Origin: Clavulina sp. PMI_390
Taxonomy: Eukaryota > Basidiomycota > Agaricomycetes > Cantharellales > Hydnaceae
Assembly (NCBI GenBank): GCA_015039315.1
Contig: WIDE01000011.1
Span: 434,001-498,000 of the forward strand
Length of the DNA: 64,000 nucleotides
Reading direction: 5' to 3'
This document shows, in pieces, positions 11,613 through 23,017 of this stretch (position 1 is its first letter; the number at the start of each line of letters is the position of its first letter). The notes under the pieces were generated by a model that was not told the DNA's origin, ran no database searches, and saw nothing but the letters and a program-made list of their open reading frames with translations. Position numbers and translations under genes: made by a program.

Positions 11613-12455
11613 TTACAGGACCAGGCCCAAGGCAACACCCATCAGGGCCATGCCAATCCCACCACCAAGCTGGGCGTTCAGGCTCCCGACGGTCCTCCCG
11701 GCAGCGCCCTTGCTCTGGGTCGCAGAAGGAGAGCCAGTGGGAGAACCAGTGGTGCCTGTCGAGTTGGTACCAGTGGAGTTGGTGGTGGTGGCACCAGTGG
11801 CGATGGCCTTGGCCTCGTATGCCTCGAAGGTGTTAGCGGAGCTCTCATTGGCATTGATGGCACCAACCATACCCTTTGCACAGTGTCCAACGTGGGCGCA
11901 GTACAGCCAGATGGGGGTCGACTGAGTGATCTGGATGGACCATGTGGGGAAAGAGGTGGCGTTGGCGGCGACGGGCATGCTGTTGTGAGAGAGAAAGAGA
12001 GGGCCTCAAGTCAGATATCATGATCGATAGAAAAATAGAGAGCGACCGAATATACGTACAAGCCAGATGTGAGGTTCTGCTTCGTGGGGTCAGAGATGGA
12101 GGTGTTGGTGAACTGGTCGCAAGGAGTGGCAAAGGTTGACTGAGAGACGGTCTGTGTTGATAAAGGTGGGTATCGTGAGTTACATGTCCTGGGAGACAAA
12201 GGGAGGGACTCTTGACTTACGTGGTTCCCGCTCATGAACGTGAAGGTGACGATATCGCCAATCGCAGCGGTGATGTTAGGGGGGTTGTAGGCAATAGCTC
12301 CGCCTGCTCCGACCGTGATGTTGTGGGTGGTTTGCTAGAAGGGCCAAAGTCAGCACTTGATCGTACGTAGAGCACTATAACTGGCGGTGACTAACAGCAG
12401 AGACAGACAGCGCCGAAGCGAGGGCAATAGCAGCAGAGGCAACGGTGAAACGCAT
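11613..12455 (-). CDS. secreted cupredoxin-like, probably GPI-anchored protein
   Basis: An extracellular serine-rich protein with a plastocyanin-like domain, common in basidiomycetes. The first exon encodes a signal peptide (MRFTVASAAIALASALSVSA). The domain contains HNITVGAGG, FMSGNHTVSQS with one candidate copper His, and WLYCAHVGHCAKGM, which supplies the Cys, His and Met of a type-1 copper site. A Ser/Thr/Gly-rich linker follows, then a hydrophobic C-terminus (IGMALMGVALGLVL), as expected for a GPI signal. Introns lie near 11980-12058, 12150-12220 and 12340-12400. Electron transfer or cell-wall function is inferred from the family; a substrate cannot be named. Confidence 0.88.
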
Positions 12456-13388
12456 AATGATCAAAGTCTAGAAGTTAAGAGTTTATGGGTTGTTGGTTTC
12501 AAGGAAGACTGTGAGCCTAGCAACGATGAGTAGGACGATGGAGGTCGTCAGTTTGACTGCGTCTTGGATGGCTCTGATGAGGACTGAAGCTCACCCTGCT
12601 CGACAGAAACACTAAGTGTAAGAAATAAAGCAAGAACGAAAAGGGAGGGGGACGAGGGATGAAGGAGACCTTGGGCGTCGCAATCATGAGGGTTTTATAC
12701 CAGTCGGGAATCCAAGCGACCAAAGAATGATGACGACGGGAGTCATTGCCATCAGGAAATCAGATTTAGTTTCCGTCGCGAACCATTTAGAGTGGCACAG
12801 CTACAGTATGGGCGTCGTTGATCATCACGACGATTCAATAGCCCAGTGATTCGAGATTAAATGCTCGGAATAAATATGGGAAAATATGAATATTGTATCC
12901 GTCTCTGAGGATCATTTTCTCAATACGGAGCTCCTGAAGAAACAGGAACCGAACACATGATTGGCAGATGCCAGGATGAGGCGACGGGTGAGGCCAAGAG
13001 GTCGTTGCGAGGTGAATGACGCGACTCGAACATTTTTTTGGCCCAATGTTCAGATTGTCCGTGTCAGTCGTGGAATGATCACTTGGCGCAGAGGATCACC
13101 AATCAATGAAGATGACTGAGCCCAGGAAAATGGTTCGAGGAACGTGATGGAGAAAAGCAGTGAACTTGAGAATTAGGGTGAGAGCTATTATTGGATTGGT
13201 CCAGTCTGATCATGATGATAGTAATACAACTGCCGCAAGAGGGCTCGATGGTAACGGAACGTTGAGGAAAAGAATGCAGGGGCTTCTAGAAGTACATGTA
13301 GGAAAGCAGGTTGCTCCATGGGAGAACGAAAGAAGCTGGGGGCTCCGAGTTCCTAAACCGCAGTCGAGGAGTAGCGCGCGCGACGTCG
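12456..13388. other. intergenic stretch upstream of the cupredoxin gene
   Basis: About 930 bp between two minus-strand secreted-protein genes. It should contain the cupredoxin promoter and the terminator of the downstream secreted-protein gene. Short open frames here lack codon bias and splice partners, and no gene is supported. Confidence 0.5.
12693..12699 (-). promoter_or_regulatory. possible TATA box of the cupredoxin gene
   Basis: On the minus strand the bases read TATAAAA, 238 bp upstream of the cupredoxin start codon. The intervening leader would be long, which weakens the call. Confidence 0.3.
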
Positions 13389-14255
13389 TCAAGGATTCAA
13401 GCGAATACCAATCGTGGTTTCAATATTTGTGCACTGGAACTCGACGGTTCCGCTAGTTTGTGTCCGATCAATCCCGAATTGACCAAGGGCACATTGGTCC
13501 CCAAAGAACACGGTTGATCCATCGGCTTGTGAACTTGAGAATAATGAAGCAAGATGATATCAGCACAAGGCAACATTGTGCACAAACGCATCTCCACCCG
13601 AAACGGACGCAAGGGACTTACTTTCCAGCATAGTAGATGATTCCATCGTCTTGACGCACAAATTGTTGGAACGTTTGACGACTGTCGTCCGTGTATTCAC
13701 ATGTGGCCTCCTCAAACTGAAACGGAGGTCCGTCTACGAGGCTCTTGGCGGTGAGACATAGGCCAGTTGACGGAACAAACAAATGACCTGAGTGTCATGT
13801 ATCAGCCAAACAGGCAAGCAGGGTTAGGTCGGGTTTGAGATGCTGATGGGCTTACCTCCAGTAAGATGAATGTCATATGCAGATCCGTCGTAGTGCCCGA
13901 AGTTAGGCTGGCAGCTTTGGAATTCTACAGTCAAGTGTCCACCAAACGAGAGCGTATTTTTGACGAAATGGAGGTGCGGTGCAGTGGAGTAAGGTACAAG
14001 GCCTGATGCACAAAGGAGAAACACCAATCAGATCGCGAATTCATTTGCAGTAGAATGACAGCCCCAGGGACGTCATAATTACTCACTCGTCTTGAGTATA
14101 CCAGTGTCAATTGTGGTGCACACTGAAGTAGGGACGTCTCTCTCTGATACTGCATTGTCTGAATCGGCGCGTAGAGGTGCAGCAATAACGCTACTCATTG
14201 CATAGAAGAACATCAGCAGCGCCGAGAGGTAATTAAGGGCGTGGCAGGTCATCAT
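13389..14255 (-). CDS. small secreted protein, paralog A
   Basis: A predicted secreted protein of unknown function. It starts MMTCHALNYLSALLMFFYAM, a clear signal peptide ending near SSVIA-APL. The mature part contains LTVEFQSCQPNFGHYDGSAY, FVPSTGLCLTAKSL, QQFVRQDDGIIYYAG and, after a phase-2 intron, ADGSTVFFGDQC and FGIDRTQTSG, ending GIRLNP. It has six or so cysteines and no membrane segment. Several introns are implied (for example near 13533-13619, 13790-13850 and 14000-14095). It is closely related to the neighbouring paralog B, including the position and phase of an intron. I do not recognise a named domain; a beta-rich, possibly lectin-like fold is only a guess. Confidence 0.75.
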
Positions 14256-14830
14256 AGTGAGGTCGTGAGATCGTGAGGTTGGGGGTTTGGGGGTTTGGGT
14301 ACCAGCAACAATCGAGATACACCTTCGCCAAGACTTATATATATAACACCCGCAGAGCGGTGCGGTCATGCGGATAGCTTATTATGTACCAAGGGAAAGC
14401 ATTGGAGCCTTCAGGGAATGCGCGGTATTTGGCCAAATATCAGTTGTTACGTCAAGCAGCACTCCACCCCTGGGTCCTTGAAGGCGGCATCATGATTCAG
14501 GGGCACGTGAAGGAGACATATGACGGGAGACATTAGTGCGTGAAGGGCGGCGAAGCCATCAAGATCGTAATAAACCGAGTGGCGGGTGACATGATCTCTG
14601 GGTGTTGCGGTGCACGTGCACGTGGTTTCATCATGCCCCCTCAGCGTCGAAACACAACCTTCGGATGCGGTCGGCTAGAACGTCGCAATTTTCTAGCAAG
14701 TATTGCTCGAATATCCAATATGGGAATATTTTATAAAATTGCTTATAGTCCGTATGGAAGCAACAAGAAGTGTCCAAAGGTAAAAATGAAGCAACACTAG
14801 GTAGTCGTTGAAAGCATGGCCTTGAGCAAT
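14256..14830. other. spacer between the two secreted paralogs
   Basis: About 575 bp holding the paralog A promoter and the 3' region of paralog B. A short terminal exon of paralog B may reach into 14700-14800 (see findings). Nothing else is recognised. Confidence 0.4.
14336..14346 (-). promoter_or_regulatory. TATA-like element of secreted paralog A
   Basis: An alternating TATATATATAA run lies 81-91 bp upstream of the start codon of paralog A on the coding strand, a plausible distance for a fungal TATA box. Confidence 0.4.
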
Positions 14831-15134
14831 CTACTTACGCAGCCACCCAAAAAGACCACCATCACTCGAGGTATTGACACGGAAGCCGACAGTATTAGCC
14901 GCAGACATGCACTGGAGCTGGGCGGGGCCAGTCGTCTGCGTAGAGTCGATCCCATATTTACCCTCTGGGCATTGGGAACCAAAGAAGATATACGAGCCAT
15001 CGGACTTGGTGCTATGAAAAAAGGAAATGAAAGGGATTAGCATGTTAGAGCTGAAGTATCATCCAATAGTCAATAAGTGGTGCAGCTCACGCTCCGGCAT
15101 AGTAGATGGTTCCATCTGCCTCCTGCACAAACTG
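14831..15134 (-). CDS. small secreted protein, paralog B, 5' part lost in assembly gap
   Basis: The visible 3' part of a second member of the paralog A family. One exon before the gap reads QFVQEADGTIYYAG. A phase-2 intron follows (donor at 15090, acceptor before TKSDGSYIF), then FFGSQCPEGKYGIDSTQTTG and LQCMSAANTVGFRVN. The matching segment of paralog A has its intron at the same place and phase, which argues for tandem duplication. The C-terminus is longer than in A (SSDGGLFGWLRK). A consensus donor GTAAGT overlaps the stop, so the true end is uncertain. By comparison with A, the signal peptide should lie inside the run of N. Confidence 0.65.
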
Positions 15135-15806
15135 NNNNNNNNNNNNNNNNNNNNNNNNNNNNNNNNNNNNNNNNNNNNNNNNNNNNNNNNNNNNNNNNNN
15201 NNNNNNNNNNNNNNNNNNNNNNNNNNNNNNNNNNNNNNNNNNNNNNNNNNNNNNNNNNNNNNNNNNNNNNNNNNNNNNNNNNNNNNNNNNNNNNNNNNNN
15301 NNNNNNNNNNNNNNNNNNNNNNNNNNNNNNNNNNNNNNNNNNNNNNNNNNNNNNNNNNNNNNNNNNNNNNNNNNNNNNNNNNNNNNNNNNNNNNNNNNNN
15401 NNNNNNNNNNNNNNNNNNNNNNNNNNNNNNNNNNNNNNNNNNNNNNNNNNNNNNNNNNNNNNNNNNNNNNNNNNNNNNNNNNNNNNNNNNNNNNNNNNNN
15501 NNNNNNNNNNNNNNNNNNNNNNNNNNNNNNNNNNNNNNNNNNNNNNNNNNNNNNNNNNNNNNNNNNNNNNNNNNNNNNNNNNNNNNNNNNNNNNNNNNNN
15601 NNNNNNNNNNNNNNNNNNNNNNNNNNNNNNNNNNNNNNNNNNNNNNNNNNNNNNNNNNNNNNNNNNNNNNNNNNNNNNNNNNNNNNNNNNNNNNNNNNNN
15701 NNNNNNNNNNNNNNNNNNNNNNNNNNNNNNNNNNNNNNNNNNNNNNNNNNNNNNNNNNNNNNNNNNNNNNNNNNNNNNNNNNNNNNNNNNNNNNNNNNNN
15801 NNNNNN
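15135..15806. other. assembly gap (672 N)
   Basis: A run of undetermined bases. It hides the 5' half of secreted paralog B and its promoter. Confidence 0.99.
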
Positions 15807-16538
15807 TAGTTCAGACCCTTTGCACTTGGCATGAACAGACGCCGAAACATGTTGCGACTTTCGACTCCACTTTCTTCCCAGAGCCAAGACGTAAATCCTT
15901 CAAGGATGACAGGTATCACAGGGTCGGAACTACATCGTCCTGAATCAGGTGCTACCAGCAGAGCCTTTCTCCAATACTGGAAGGCTTGGAGTCAGGGCGT
16001 GGAAGAGTCTCATAGGCTAAGTTTGAGAAGGCGAGCGAAATGATGTTGGGCCAGCCCATGAAGAAGTGTATCCATATAGGATATGCGCCGATGGAGCGGC
16101 AACCACGCATCAAAGACGCGAAGAAGGTTCACCCGAAAGTCCCTTGGAAAGGAAGGAGGATTTGCCAAGCTCCACTCTGGAAGCATCTGGACGGCTCCCG
16201 GAACAACCCAACACAGATGGGCCAGCGGCACTGACAGTTTGTAGCTCACAAGAGCCTGTACTTGAGAGGCTTATTCAGACTCTGAAGCAGCACTAGCTGA
16301 GAGCTAGCCAGGGATCGTTTGCCAGGGAGGCCGAGGTCATGAAGCAGTTGACTCCAAGTAGTGGCTTCATTCTGATATATGGGGTGAATTTATTGTTCTT
16401 CAACGATTCATCTCATCTCAAATCGTCGATTCCTTTGCCAAAGAATTGTACGAGAAAACAATCACGGTGGTGTGCAAAGATGCGACAACAATCAATCATA
16501 AGCCACGCCGATCCACCAACCAACATTGTGAACGCGAC
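15807..16538. other. unassigned region with one candidate coding exon
   Basis: About 730 bp between the gap and NUF2. On the plus strand, 16030-16296 is open and reads like coding sequence (for example DVGPAHEEVYPYRICADG and EPVLERLIQTLKQH before a stop). It is preceded by a possible acceptor at the AAG around 16028-16030. No start, no confirmed upstream exon and no family were found. It could be the last exon of a gene that begins in the gap, or chance. The remaining bases show nothing recognisable. Confidence 0.3.
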
Positions 16539-18575
16539 ATGGAACAAGTCAAAACGTTCCCTGTTCTAAAGCCCGCGACACTCGTCAATGTTATCTCCAG
16601 CGAATGGGGGATCTCTGTAACCGAACAAGATCTGAAGAACCCCAAGGCTGACACCGTTCAAAAGATCTATATGGCTATCCTCACAGAAATGCTCTCTCTT
16701 GACATGGAAACGTTCCAGACCGGGTGCATCAATTTACTATGTACCACCGAGAACCCAGTGCGTCAACGTATCTTCTCGACGCAAACCCCGTGTCCTGTCT
16801 TACGAACGTATGGACTATGAGTAGGAACTGTCATATGATGCCATGGGCATGCAAATGCTTCTCTATCACATGTAAGCGCTTTTTAGATACCAAATCAACC
16901 TACGAAATGCCTATACAATCCTCTCAGGGCTCGCGTGGCAAAAGTTTGCAAAGTCCAGACGTTCACGATGCGTGACCTCACGCGTCCCACCGGCAGTCGT
17001 CTCATCCGTATCCTGTCCGGGGTATGCAATTTCGGCGCCTTCAGTCAACTGGAAGAGCGTCGCTCCTTCCTGGAAAATATACAACACGCTACGGAAAATA
17101 AACAGGAGCACGAAGCTGAGTTAGCCCATCAATGCGCCCAGGTGGAGGCGGAGCTACAAATGCTGCAGTGAGCACTCGGTGTCGCTACTATTCGCTATGG
17201 GCCAGCTCTGATATCGCCCATCTATCTTTCGTTCCTGTATAGACAAGGGCTGGAGCGCGACGAGCCGATGGTCGTGCAGGCTGAACAACAAACCAAGACT
17301 TTAGCAGTCGAGACAAAGGCGCTCACTTCGAAACTAAGTCAATTGATGGATGACATAAAGAAACTGAAGGAGGAGAAACTCAACATTAAACAAGATATGG
17401 TATGGTATCCCTTTCGATTGCTAACGAGCTACACATATTCCTCTCTGGCTAATCCACGCTCATGCGCCATGCTGTCAGGCAAACTTGGTCGCAGAACTCC
17501 AAGAAATGGAGCGCCAGAACGCGGCCGAGTCCTCACGACTCATGAAATCGCCCGAGCGCGTCAGAAAGAAGATTTCGTCCATGACAACAACAACTGAGAG
17601 TCTCAAGCCCCAACTTGCTGCCATGGAGGCCCGCAAGACGCAAATGGTCGGGAAGGATGCCGTGCTTGCTAATCTCGTACAAGTGAGGGATAGACGAACT
17701 TCCTACCCTATCCACCGACCGACTAACAACATCCCCACTATCTAACCGATCAGGATCTTCGGGAGGTCATCGATGATATGAGACTAATCAAGGGCGACCT
17801 TGATGTCCTCGACGCCCAGAAGGGTTCTAACCAGTCGCGAACGAACGAACTGGCTCAAATGGAGGCCCACCTCGAGATTCTCAAAACCCAACTGGTCGTG
17901 AGTACCACCCATCGCGCGTCCCTTGACAGCCATTCTCTAACAGATGTTGCAAACTCTGGGCTATACTCACAGCAAGCGGAACGGCAACGAGCTCGCGCGC
18001 AGGAGAAGCTCGAGGAGATTCGCGTCACTCATCAACAGAAAGAGGAGACTGCCCGAAAGCGATACACTCAGCTTGAAGAGCATCACCGCTATCTCGAGGA
18101 AGCCGAAAAGGAGCGAAATACAGACGATTCGCATCTCAAGGACCAGATGGATCTTGTAAGAAAAAAGGTATGAAATTCTTTTCGGCTTTGCTCGCGCTAT
18201 TGTTTCAGCAGCAGTAATTGACAGCACGCACTTACTACTTTTCATTTGTCTGCTTCTCCGAGAATAGCAAGATGAGTTCATCGATGAGCAACAAGCAGAG
18301 TTTGCTGCTTTAACTGAAGAGTATTATAACATCATTGATGGTGTTGGTAAGTGCTATTACTCTTTGTTATGATACCGCAGGTACACATGCTAACTTTCGA
18401 CATCATATATCAACATTTAGGACGGTATATGAACGATGTGGATAAACACCTCGGTCTCAACATGAAGAAGTCGCGCAAACACGGCAGACATGGTGATGCT
18501 GGGGAGCAATCCGTCAAGAAACGCAGAAAGACGAAACGCGTGGTCAGTGTGGAACCACCATCTTCACCGCTGTGA
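16539..18575 (+). CDS. NUF2: kinetochore protein Nuf2
   Basis: A subunit of the Ndc80 complex that links kinetochores to microtubules. The start at 16539 gives MEQVKTFPVLKPATLVNVIS, the start of the Nuf2 calponin-homology-like head. This continues with DLKNPKADTVQKIYMAILTE, then SYDAMGMQMLLYH after an intron, then KVCKVQTFTMRDLTRPTGSR and LSGVCNFGAFSQLEERR. The rest is a long coiled coil spread over several exons, heavily charged and rich in Glu, Lys and Leu (for example AELQEMERQNAAESSRLM). The C-terminus ends with YMNDVDKHLGLNMKKSR and a basic tail. Introns of about 50-80 nt occur throughout, as near 17172-17244 and 17400-17480. The stop is TGA at 18573-18575. Confidence 0.92.
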
Positions 18576-18944
18576 TCGATGCCTCGCACGAACGGAGGAG
18601 CCGTAGCAAACAGTTGTATGCACTACGAAGTCTGATGTAGATTACTGTTATAATTATCGTATCTATTTTCGGTATTATCGTCATGTATTGCCTCAGGGAA
18701 GGCCGAATGATACCAGCATCATTGGTATCACTATTGTCGCAGTGGCCCAAGACGCCACTTCGTACAGCACAACAGTAAATCCAAAATAGTCTATAACCCA
18801 TAACAGAAACTCCGACGCTCGTCTCTAGGCCGAATTTGAGCTTCACAGCACGAAAGCGAAAAAAGCAAGCATGAACCGTTCATAGCAGCAGAGCACGAAC
18901 AATTTACCAACACCCCGCACACGATACTCACCCATTCCCTTTCC
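18576..18944. other. convergent intergenic stretch
   Basis: A 369-bp spacer between the ends of NUF2 and the lipid kinase gene. It should hold both 3' UTRs. No further feature was recognised. Confidence 0.5.
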
Positions 18945-21252
18945 TCACTTGGCAACAGTCTTCCCCTTGTTTTTCCCCTGTGGCCCACCATGAGGGTCGA
19001 ATGTGCTCACAAACCGATCCCCGTTTAGGGTGAGGGTGTGCATGAGACCCTTGTGCACCTCGACGTAAATCTCACCCCACGGGAAAGCCTCGCCATCAAT
19101 CGAGATGAATCCCTTTGAGCCTGCTTTAGGGGTTACTTTGAAGGCCTTGGCTTTATAGTATACTTGCTGTTTGGGTAAACAGAGAAAGTGAGGAAACGTT
19201 AGGACAAGGTAGCCACGGGGGGTTGGGATAGACAAGCCTGGAGGACGTACCGAGGGCATCCAAAACTGTTTTCCATGTTCGGCTCCATCCATGGCGCTGA
19301 CCATAGTGCCTCGAGAAACCATCTCTTGCACGACCAAGTCAACGACACCTTGCGCAGGTGTGGCCATGGGGAATTGCATGAGATCTGCAGCGACATAAGG
19401 CATCATCCCGCCGCTGTATGTGACCAAGAGTTAGATATGGAAGATTCCGAGCATGAAGACACAGGACGAAACACGACTCACTAGACGTAGATCATTGGCT
19501 TATCGAATTGAATCCAGTCTCCCGAAGTTGTATCTTCATTAATGAATTGATCCTGAGGCAAGCTCGTGTCCTCTGGGACATCTGCTCCCGGGGTATTCGT
19601 CTCTGTTGGGAGCGCTTGTGATGCTGGCTTTCCGCTGGCACTGCTGTGCTCAATAAGATCTTTAACCAGCTCCTCTTTATCAGATTTCGCCACTTTAACA
19701 AAGAGATCTATTGGGGATGGCTTGCGGTTGAAAACTTTAGGCACACATATGGAAAATGTCAGCGCAATTGCTCGCCAAAGCAAATTCTCCATGAGTAAGG
19801 GATTCGGAAGACTTACTACCACGAATGTAACCCATAACAAATCTAGTATCGCCCATCCAACGGATATTTTCAGTCCCTATGTTGCCACAGCTCTCAATTA
19901 GCCATCTCACTCGAAACTATTGAACACACTGTACCGAGATCAATATCTGCCATGAGCCCGAATGCTTGAGAGTAGAAAGACCATCGCCGTTTCCCATTTT
20001 GAACTACAGAGAGGAGGTCCAGCTCCAGTGGCTTTCCTATGCAGTTGAACAAAGGTTAGCCCAAGTCATCATGCATCTTAAAGAATTCACGAGGCATCCT
20101 TACCTTTGATAGCATTTAGCACGGCGAGCCCGACATCAAAAGTATGCTATTGCCCAAAATACCACGCATTAGCCTTGTCGAAAGGAAAGACTGAATGAAC
20201 GAACCTTGACCCCCTGCAAGTTGATATTGAACCCATTCGCACTCCCAGTAGGTACGGGAACGACTGGTGTCCGTAGCGCGAGTTTCGCATCTTTCCTGGA
20301 CGCTAGACCATTGATAATCTCATGAGGAAGGCCATCACCAGAGAGGGCCAAGATGGCATCGATAGGATTTGTATCAAGAGGGAGTGCAGCTGCAATCTCT
20401 TCCGCGTGGAAACGATGGGTGGTGTCTAAGGGTATTATGGACAGCAAAGAGAGCGAGGTCAGCAGAAGATATATAAGAGAGTAGTGAAACGAACGAACGC
20501 TGAGTGTCATATATCGAGCGGGCGGCGTCGAGGATAGGCTTCACACGAGTTTCATAGATCTTCTTGGCTTGACCCTGTCAGATGTATTAGATTGGAAGAA
20601 AGCGCGAACACTGATGAGATCTCGTTGAGAGAAAAGCGCAAATGACGCGGCGAACCTTGCCGCCCATTGGGTTCACGAGAACCTTGAATTTTCGTTGTGG
20701 AGAAACACCTACCCAGAGTCCACATCAGTGTTAGCATAGAAAGTGAACATGCGTGTCCCAAGATATACTTACCCTCGTACGCCATCTCCATCAACCTTGC
20801 CACCCATTCCTTCACCTTTGCCTCTCCCTCACCATTCCCTAAAGCCTCGGTCTGATCACACCGAGCAGAGATTTGCACGAGAACATGTTGTCGCGACTTA
20901 ATCGCCAGCGTAGAGATTTTGATATTGCACGATTTTGCTGTCGCAGTCCCCGCAGTAGTAGAGGATGGGTTGGTGGTCGTGGATTCTGCCCAGAGGACAT
21001 TCCTCAGGGAGGTGCTCAAGCTAGGCTTGGCTTGGAGTGTTCCTGCGGCGCATACATGGATGGTTCATAGGGGACGTCATAGCGTCAACATTCAGCCAGC
21101 TTGCTCAGTATGTTACTGGAATGATGTATCTCACCCTTGGGGGATAGTGGGATGACTGAGAACGTCGTCGCGTCATACCGCAGGATCCCGTGCTTCCCGT
21201 CAACGAGGACAGGGAGTGACCACGACTCAGAGCTGGCGGTATTTTGTTCCAT
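18945..21252 (-). CDS. LCB4: sphingoid long-chain-base kinase (sphingosine kinase, DAGK catalytic domain)
   Basis: Phosphorylates sphingoid long-chain bases to their 1-phosphates at membranes. The start at 21252 (MEQNTASSESWSLPVLVDGK) opens a pleckstrin-like N-terminal region. The kinase core has RKFKVLVNPMGGKGQAKKIY (nucleotide loop), AILALSGDGLPHEIINGL (the SGDGxxxE signature), and PVVPVPTGSANGFN. Later segments read WSFYSQAFGLMADIDLGTE, SGGMMPYVAADLMQFPMA and SIDGEAFPWGEIYVEVHKGL, the C-terminal lobe. A low-complexity insert of about 70 residues near ASGKPASQALPTETNTPG is probably a surface loop. At least eight short introns occur. The yeast paralogs Lcb4 and Lcb5 cannot be told apart here, so the symbol marks the family. 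Confidence 0.9.
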
Positions 21253-21515
21253 CTGCGGCGTAGCGATTCTTTTGTAATAGGATGGCAGTTACAGACAAAT
21301 GAAGCGAGCAATGGACGGAAACTAGGACTCTAAACCAAAAAAGCCAAGAAAGACGGGATGCGGGCGGCGCAGCTGGAACAGTGGCCCGGCCCCGAGGTGG
21401 TGGTGCGTCTCACACACAACAGATGCAAAGACAGGCACAAAGATTTTGTTTGAGATTTGGGACGTCGCTGTTACTAACATGTTATGGTGGCTACACATCT
21501 AGGGGACGTATGATG

Positions 21516-22898
21516 CTAATTGTTCTTCTTCATGATAACCTAAAAAAAAAAAACGAGAGACGCTGTGCGTTGAGCCAGTGCAGATGCACAATTTCATAAA
21601 TGCAGAGCACACTTACAAGCTCAGTCTTGTAGGGATATTCAAATACCCCCTTATCCTCATCAATCCACTTCTTCCCCTTGCCCTCTTTCACGATATCTTT
21701 GATGCGCTGAATCACGCGAGCCTTCTCTTCTTCGCTCAGCATGGTAATATAGCTCTTGCTCAGCACACGATTGATGACGCTCTCCTCGGTACCTTCGATC
21801 GAGCGTGTGAAGAACTCTGTCTGGGGCGCGACAAAGTTGCCGGTGTAACCTTGAGTGGAGAAAGTCGCCTCCCAGAGCCTCAGGCGATATTGTGGGGTTC
21901 CTATGATAAGGCAATTGTATCAAATCGGGGTTGAGCTAGCGGATGGCCGCAATCGAGGGAAGCAATCACAAGGAGCTATGTTAGACCGAGTGACGCACCT
22001 TTTTCAAAGTCTTCATAAAATGTTCGGAGATCCTGGACCCAACCTGCCGCATCTCTGATAAATTCCGTGAGCCAAGAGCCAGTGATAATGGCACAGGAAA
22101 TTACATACTGGTCCTCCATATTCCAGATAAAAGCGGCCACACCATTCGGCTTGAGGGCACGAGCAATCTCGATCTGTGTGGTAAAGAGTCAAGCAGGTTT
22201 CCCGTCCAGAACGAGCTATAGCAATTACATACCATTGCAGCGCTATAATCAGGGCACCAATGGAAAGCCTGCACTCGTTCAACACACGCTCCATTAGATG
22301 ATTCGATGTGATCGATGGTGCCTAGCTGACAAGACACTTACCTGAGCAACAACCACCAAGTCTGCCCATCCGTCCGGCACTCCACTCTCGGAGAAAGTGC
22401 CTTCGCGAGAAACAACTCTTTCATCTTTTGTTTTGTCCTCGAGTGTCGCTCGCATGCCTGCACTCGGCTCTACAGCCTCGAGCTTCCCGACGGCGGGCCC
22501 GAAAGTGGGATCGGCGAGGAGAGCGCGGGTGAAGATCCCAGTTCCAGAGCCAAGCCTTGAAGAGAAGAGTAGATGGGTACATGTACGTCGGTCAAAGATG
22601 CAGTCATCAGCTTATGCCTGGTGCATGGTGGTGGTGGGCAGCCCATCGTCCATGTATAGAAGCTCGGGAAAGACTCACTCGAGCACATTAAGCTTACCGT
22701 CAGTCTTGGGGATGGCCGCATGCAAGGCGGCAAGGGCATCTGATGGATAGGACGGGCGAGCCCTATAGGTTGATAGAGTATCGGCCGAATAGCTTCCGCA
22801 ATGACAAATAAATGGAGCGATCCTTACTTGTCGTACAACTCGTTTGTTCCCGTGCCAAAGCCAACCTGAGCGACATTATGCACGTTTCCAGAAGACAT
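21516..22898 (-). CDS. class I SAM-dependent methyltransferase (trans-aconitate methyltransferase-like)
   Basis: A Rossmann-fold methyltransferase of the UbiE/type-11 group; its substrate is unknown. Key motifs are VGFGTGTNELYDKARPSYP at the N-terminus, LNVLELGSGTGIFTRALL (SAM-binding motif I), EPSAGMRATLE (motif II), and DGWADLVVVAQAFHWCPDYS (motif III region). ALKPNGVAAFIWNMED follows. The C-terminal exon splices from YKTEL to VIMKKNN before the stop TAG at 21516-21518, using a GTAAGT donor. The usual start is at 22898. An in-frame upstream ATG at 23048 would add 50 residues that resemble a mitochondrial presequence. It is divergent from the tryptophanyl-tRNA synthetase gene. Confidence 0.85.
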
Positions 22899-23010
22899 GT
22901 CGAGGTGATTTAACGAAGAGGATAATATATGACGATTTCGAGAGTTTGCAACAGTGAAGTGCAGTGATGGGGTTGCTCGCCTTGAGACGATCGGTGTTGA
23001 GAGCAGACAG

Positions 23011-23017
23011 TGACTCA
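23011..23017. promoter_or_regulatory. Gcn4/AP-1-type site TGACTCA
   Basis: A perfect TGACTCA lies between the methyltransferase and WRS1 genes, 113 bp upstream of the methyltransferase start. This is the binding consensus of Gcn4/Cpc1 bZIP activators. Use of the site is inferred. Confidence 0.4.

Noticed and set aside
15027..15943. Open frames of 240-290 codons across the first gap
   Set aside because: They consist almost wholly of undetermined bases.
10600..16300. Mobile element as the cause of the gap and unassigned region
   Set aside because: No terminal repeats, integrase, transposase or reverse transcriptase motifs were found on either side.
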